DNA of 33,925 nt from Hamiltosporidium magnivora (lineage: Eukaryota; Microsporidia; Dubosqiidae): NCBI GenBank assembly GCA_004325065.1, contig PITI01000023.1, positions 1 to 33,925 on the forward strand, in the 5' to 3' direction. Position 1 is the first letter of the stretch. Every line of letters starts with the position of its first letter. A program made the position numbers and the translations under genes. Below the pieces are notes generated by a model. It was given only the letters and a program-made list of their open reading frames with translations, searched no databases and was not told the DNA's origin. Below, in pieces: positions 31,925-33,925 of this stretch.

Positions 31925-32180
31925 CTTTAGAGGAAGTAAGGTCCATATTGGGTTTAATTTGGATGGGAAGATATATTTTAGAATATAGATGATTCATTTG
32001 TTGGAAATGGGCATGTTAGTCGAAACCGTATGGAAAAAAACAATTCAAACTATATAATATTTAAGAATACTGATAGTAAGACATCTAAATTTATGTATAA
32101 CGATCGAAATAACGCGGTATATCAAAAAAAATGGAATATATGACCGATGGTAAGTAGTCCCAATAATTAAAGATGCATAG
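31925..32180 (+). mobile_element. Merlin/ISXO2-type DDE transposase relic
   Basis: The plus strand from 31982 reads NIDDSFVGNGH, then SRNRMEKNNSNYIIF and KTSKF, and after a frameshift VPIIKDA (32157-32177). This order matches the first catalytic block of ISXO2-like (Merlin) transposases: (V/I)(E/D)IDESxxGK, a basic RNR/NRG stretch, then TLIPIIKxx. Just upstream, in another frame, IGFNLDGKIYF resembles the usual GGPxKIV lead-in. Stops and frameshifts abolish function. The later HTNxxEGxW block was not found. The class call is by eye; I place it at moderate confidence. Confidence 0.45.
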
Positions 32181-33925
32181 TTGAGTAATCGTCAGGCAGT
32201 CATAACCTGATAATTAATAAAATTCATACTAGCATACATAGATTATTTTAGTAAATTTATCAAATTTCGATCGTTTAAAAATCAAGGTTAGGAAAAAGAA
32301 GCATATGTACTTTAATATTTTTACCATTTGAATGTTCACTATTTTGCAAAGATATAATCGCTATACATACACAAACTACCATCATATAACTCTGACAAAT
32401 ATGGCACAAGTAAAATATTGTAGATGAGATGTCTAGACACTTATAAATTCTGGGTTCAGGAAAACTTGCGAAACAAGATATGAACAATATGCCTTGCTTA
32501 TGCCTGATAGACATCTACAGCAGAAAATCGACAAAAAACCCATCTTTGTTTGGGTTTGGACATCAAAGTGATTATATTGGCATAAATTTACTTTCTATGA
32601 AGCCATACATGGAACAAAGTTCAAGGATGCCCTAAAATATTTTTTTATTACAAAAGTTCTGCATTATATATGTTTCAAAGCTAACATTAAGTAATATAAA
32701 GGATGGAAATAATTTATAACTACAGAAAAAGGTAGTCTATAAACGCCCAGTAGCATAATTAGTCAATAGAATAAAGAATTACCTCTTGTCGAGTTGTCTC
32801 AAGCGTTAACTTCGCTATTTAAGCCGAGTTTTATTTCTGTATCAATAGTTAAAAATGAATCTATTAGAATCTTTTGATAGCAAAAGTAACAGGTCGCGAA
32901 TAACGAATAGCAGAAGAGTATGATTCCTCAGTAAAGTTCGATTCGAAAAAAAATCTGGTAAGCTAAAAACAGGGAACATTAACAAAAAATATAAGCAGAA
33001 AATGCTTATAAGCTAGGATTACAAATAACATGTCTTTAAGAAAAATAAAATGGTACCACTTTTAGTCTCAGATATTGGTAGAGATTGAACATTGGGCAAA
33101 TATCATGTGATTTGTTCTTGGAATCACATATCAAATCTATAAAAATTATGCACAAATCATGAAATTATTTATCCACCCTCAAACTAGAACTAATTTACAG
33201 TATGTAATAGAAAGTTTATTTCAGCAGATGAAATTTCTCCTCTGTAGATTCGCCAAAAGAATGTGTAGTATTCCACTACACAATTACAAGTTATTGAATT
33301 CCCTTATAAAATATAAAATTTTATTTTATTAAAACCTTAATGGTGGAAGAAGGGAAAACGAAGAATTGGAATATTAAATTTAATAAATATTTCGTTGATC
33401 AAAACAACTATTTTGTTAGACATGTTAAAAAAAACCTTTAATTCGAATGATAGAGCCTGCCTTTATCAAAGATACATTTTATCTGGGTGCCTCGAGAGAG
33501 GCTACGACAGAATGTTAAATAGATATTAGAGCCAAGATTATAATCTATATGCGGCTTAAATGCAGATTTCTCAATACCGGTGCTGTAAAAAAAGCTATAA
33601 AAATCAAAATTCCAACCAAAGTGTAGGCTGCTTCGATAAAAAAACCTTTTGATTTGACAGAATGTTGTAAATGAACGTGTTTTTTTTGTTAGATGTACTT
33701 ATAGATTGCATTCTTTTATTTTAGTACAATATCTTCTTATTTCTGTATAAAATCAATGGGAATAAAAATTTATGCAGATCGCTTATTGAATTTGCGCATT
33801 ATATATAATATCAATAATCTGAAATGACCTTAAGAATACTATTGTCTAAAATTATTTGAAGATTACAATTTTTGCACCCTAAAATATTACCGCTTCATTT
33901 ATCGCTAAATCCTACGGTTTAAATT
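32181..33925. other. Terminal region without recognised gene
   Basis: AT-rich sequence to the window end. Short open stretches exist (for example near 33420-33510, reading DRACLYQRYILSGCLERGYD), but none has a start, a clear motif or a second copy that would support it. Confidence 0.4.

Noticed and set aside
1..33925. CRISPR array, bacterial operon or Shine-Dalgarno features
   Set aside because: No regularly spaced repeats, no operon structure and clearly eukaryotic content.

Overview
The window is about 34 kb of very AT-rich eukaryotic DNA. It has few genes, all without visible introns, and the genes are separated by long non-coding stretches full of old mobile-element remains. The best fit is a microsporidian with an expanded, transposon-rich genome (the Hamiltosporidium, Edhazardia or Anncaliia kind). 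This is inferred from the protein types (secreted leucine-rich-repeat and secreted orphan proteins), the absence of introns, the CCC motif just before one start codon, and a non-LTR retroelement of a kind I associate with microsporidia. No database search was possible, so the genus is not claimed.

Layout. 1-412: window-truncated copy of a ~0.5 kb dispersed repeat. 818-2401 (+): intact gene for a secreted 527-residue orphan protein. 3086-5458 (-): intact gene, convergent with the first, for a secreted 790-residue leucine-rich-repeat protein. 6535-7045: second copy of the dispersed repeat. 8606-8840: SINE-like repeat. 11.7-14.4 kb: two inverted fragments of a reverse transcriptase flank a decayed secreted-protein gene (12407-13954). 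15765-16290: third copy of the dispersed repeat, inverted. 17342-17764 (+): small membrane protein. 17835-19452: two 5'-truncated, tail-to-tail copies of the 3' end of a non-LTR retrotransposon (CCHC knuckle plus restriction-like endonuclease). 21876-23384 (+): a second decayed secreted-protein gene with several in-frame TAA codons and frameshifts. 25287-25360 (-): tRNA-like sequence resembling tRNA-Glu but with a UUA anticodon. 25.7 kb: possible LTR-element integrase relic. 27093-27320: second SINE-like copy. 27909-29894 (+): intact gene for a secreted 661-residue orphan protein. 31.9-32.2 kb: relic of a Merlin/ISXO2-type DDE transposase. The rest is AT-rich DNA in which I see no gene.

Taken together, the three large intact genes all encode proteins with an N-terminal signal sequence, and both large pseudogenes also began with one and had a similar size (about 500 codons). 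The window therefore looks like a fast-evolving accessory region where genes for exported, probably host-facing proteins are born and decay among transposon debris. No metabolic or core informational gene is recognisable. The small three-span membrane protein at 17.3 kb is the only candidate for a conserved cellular gene.
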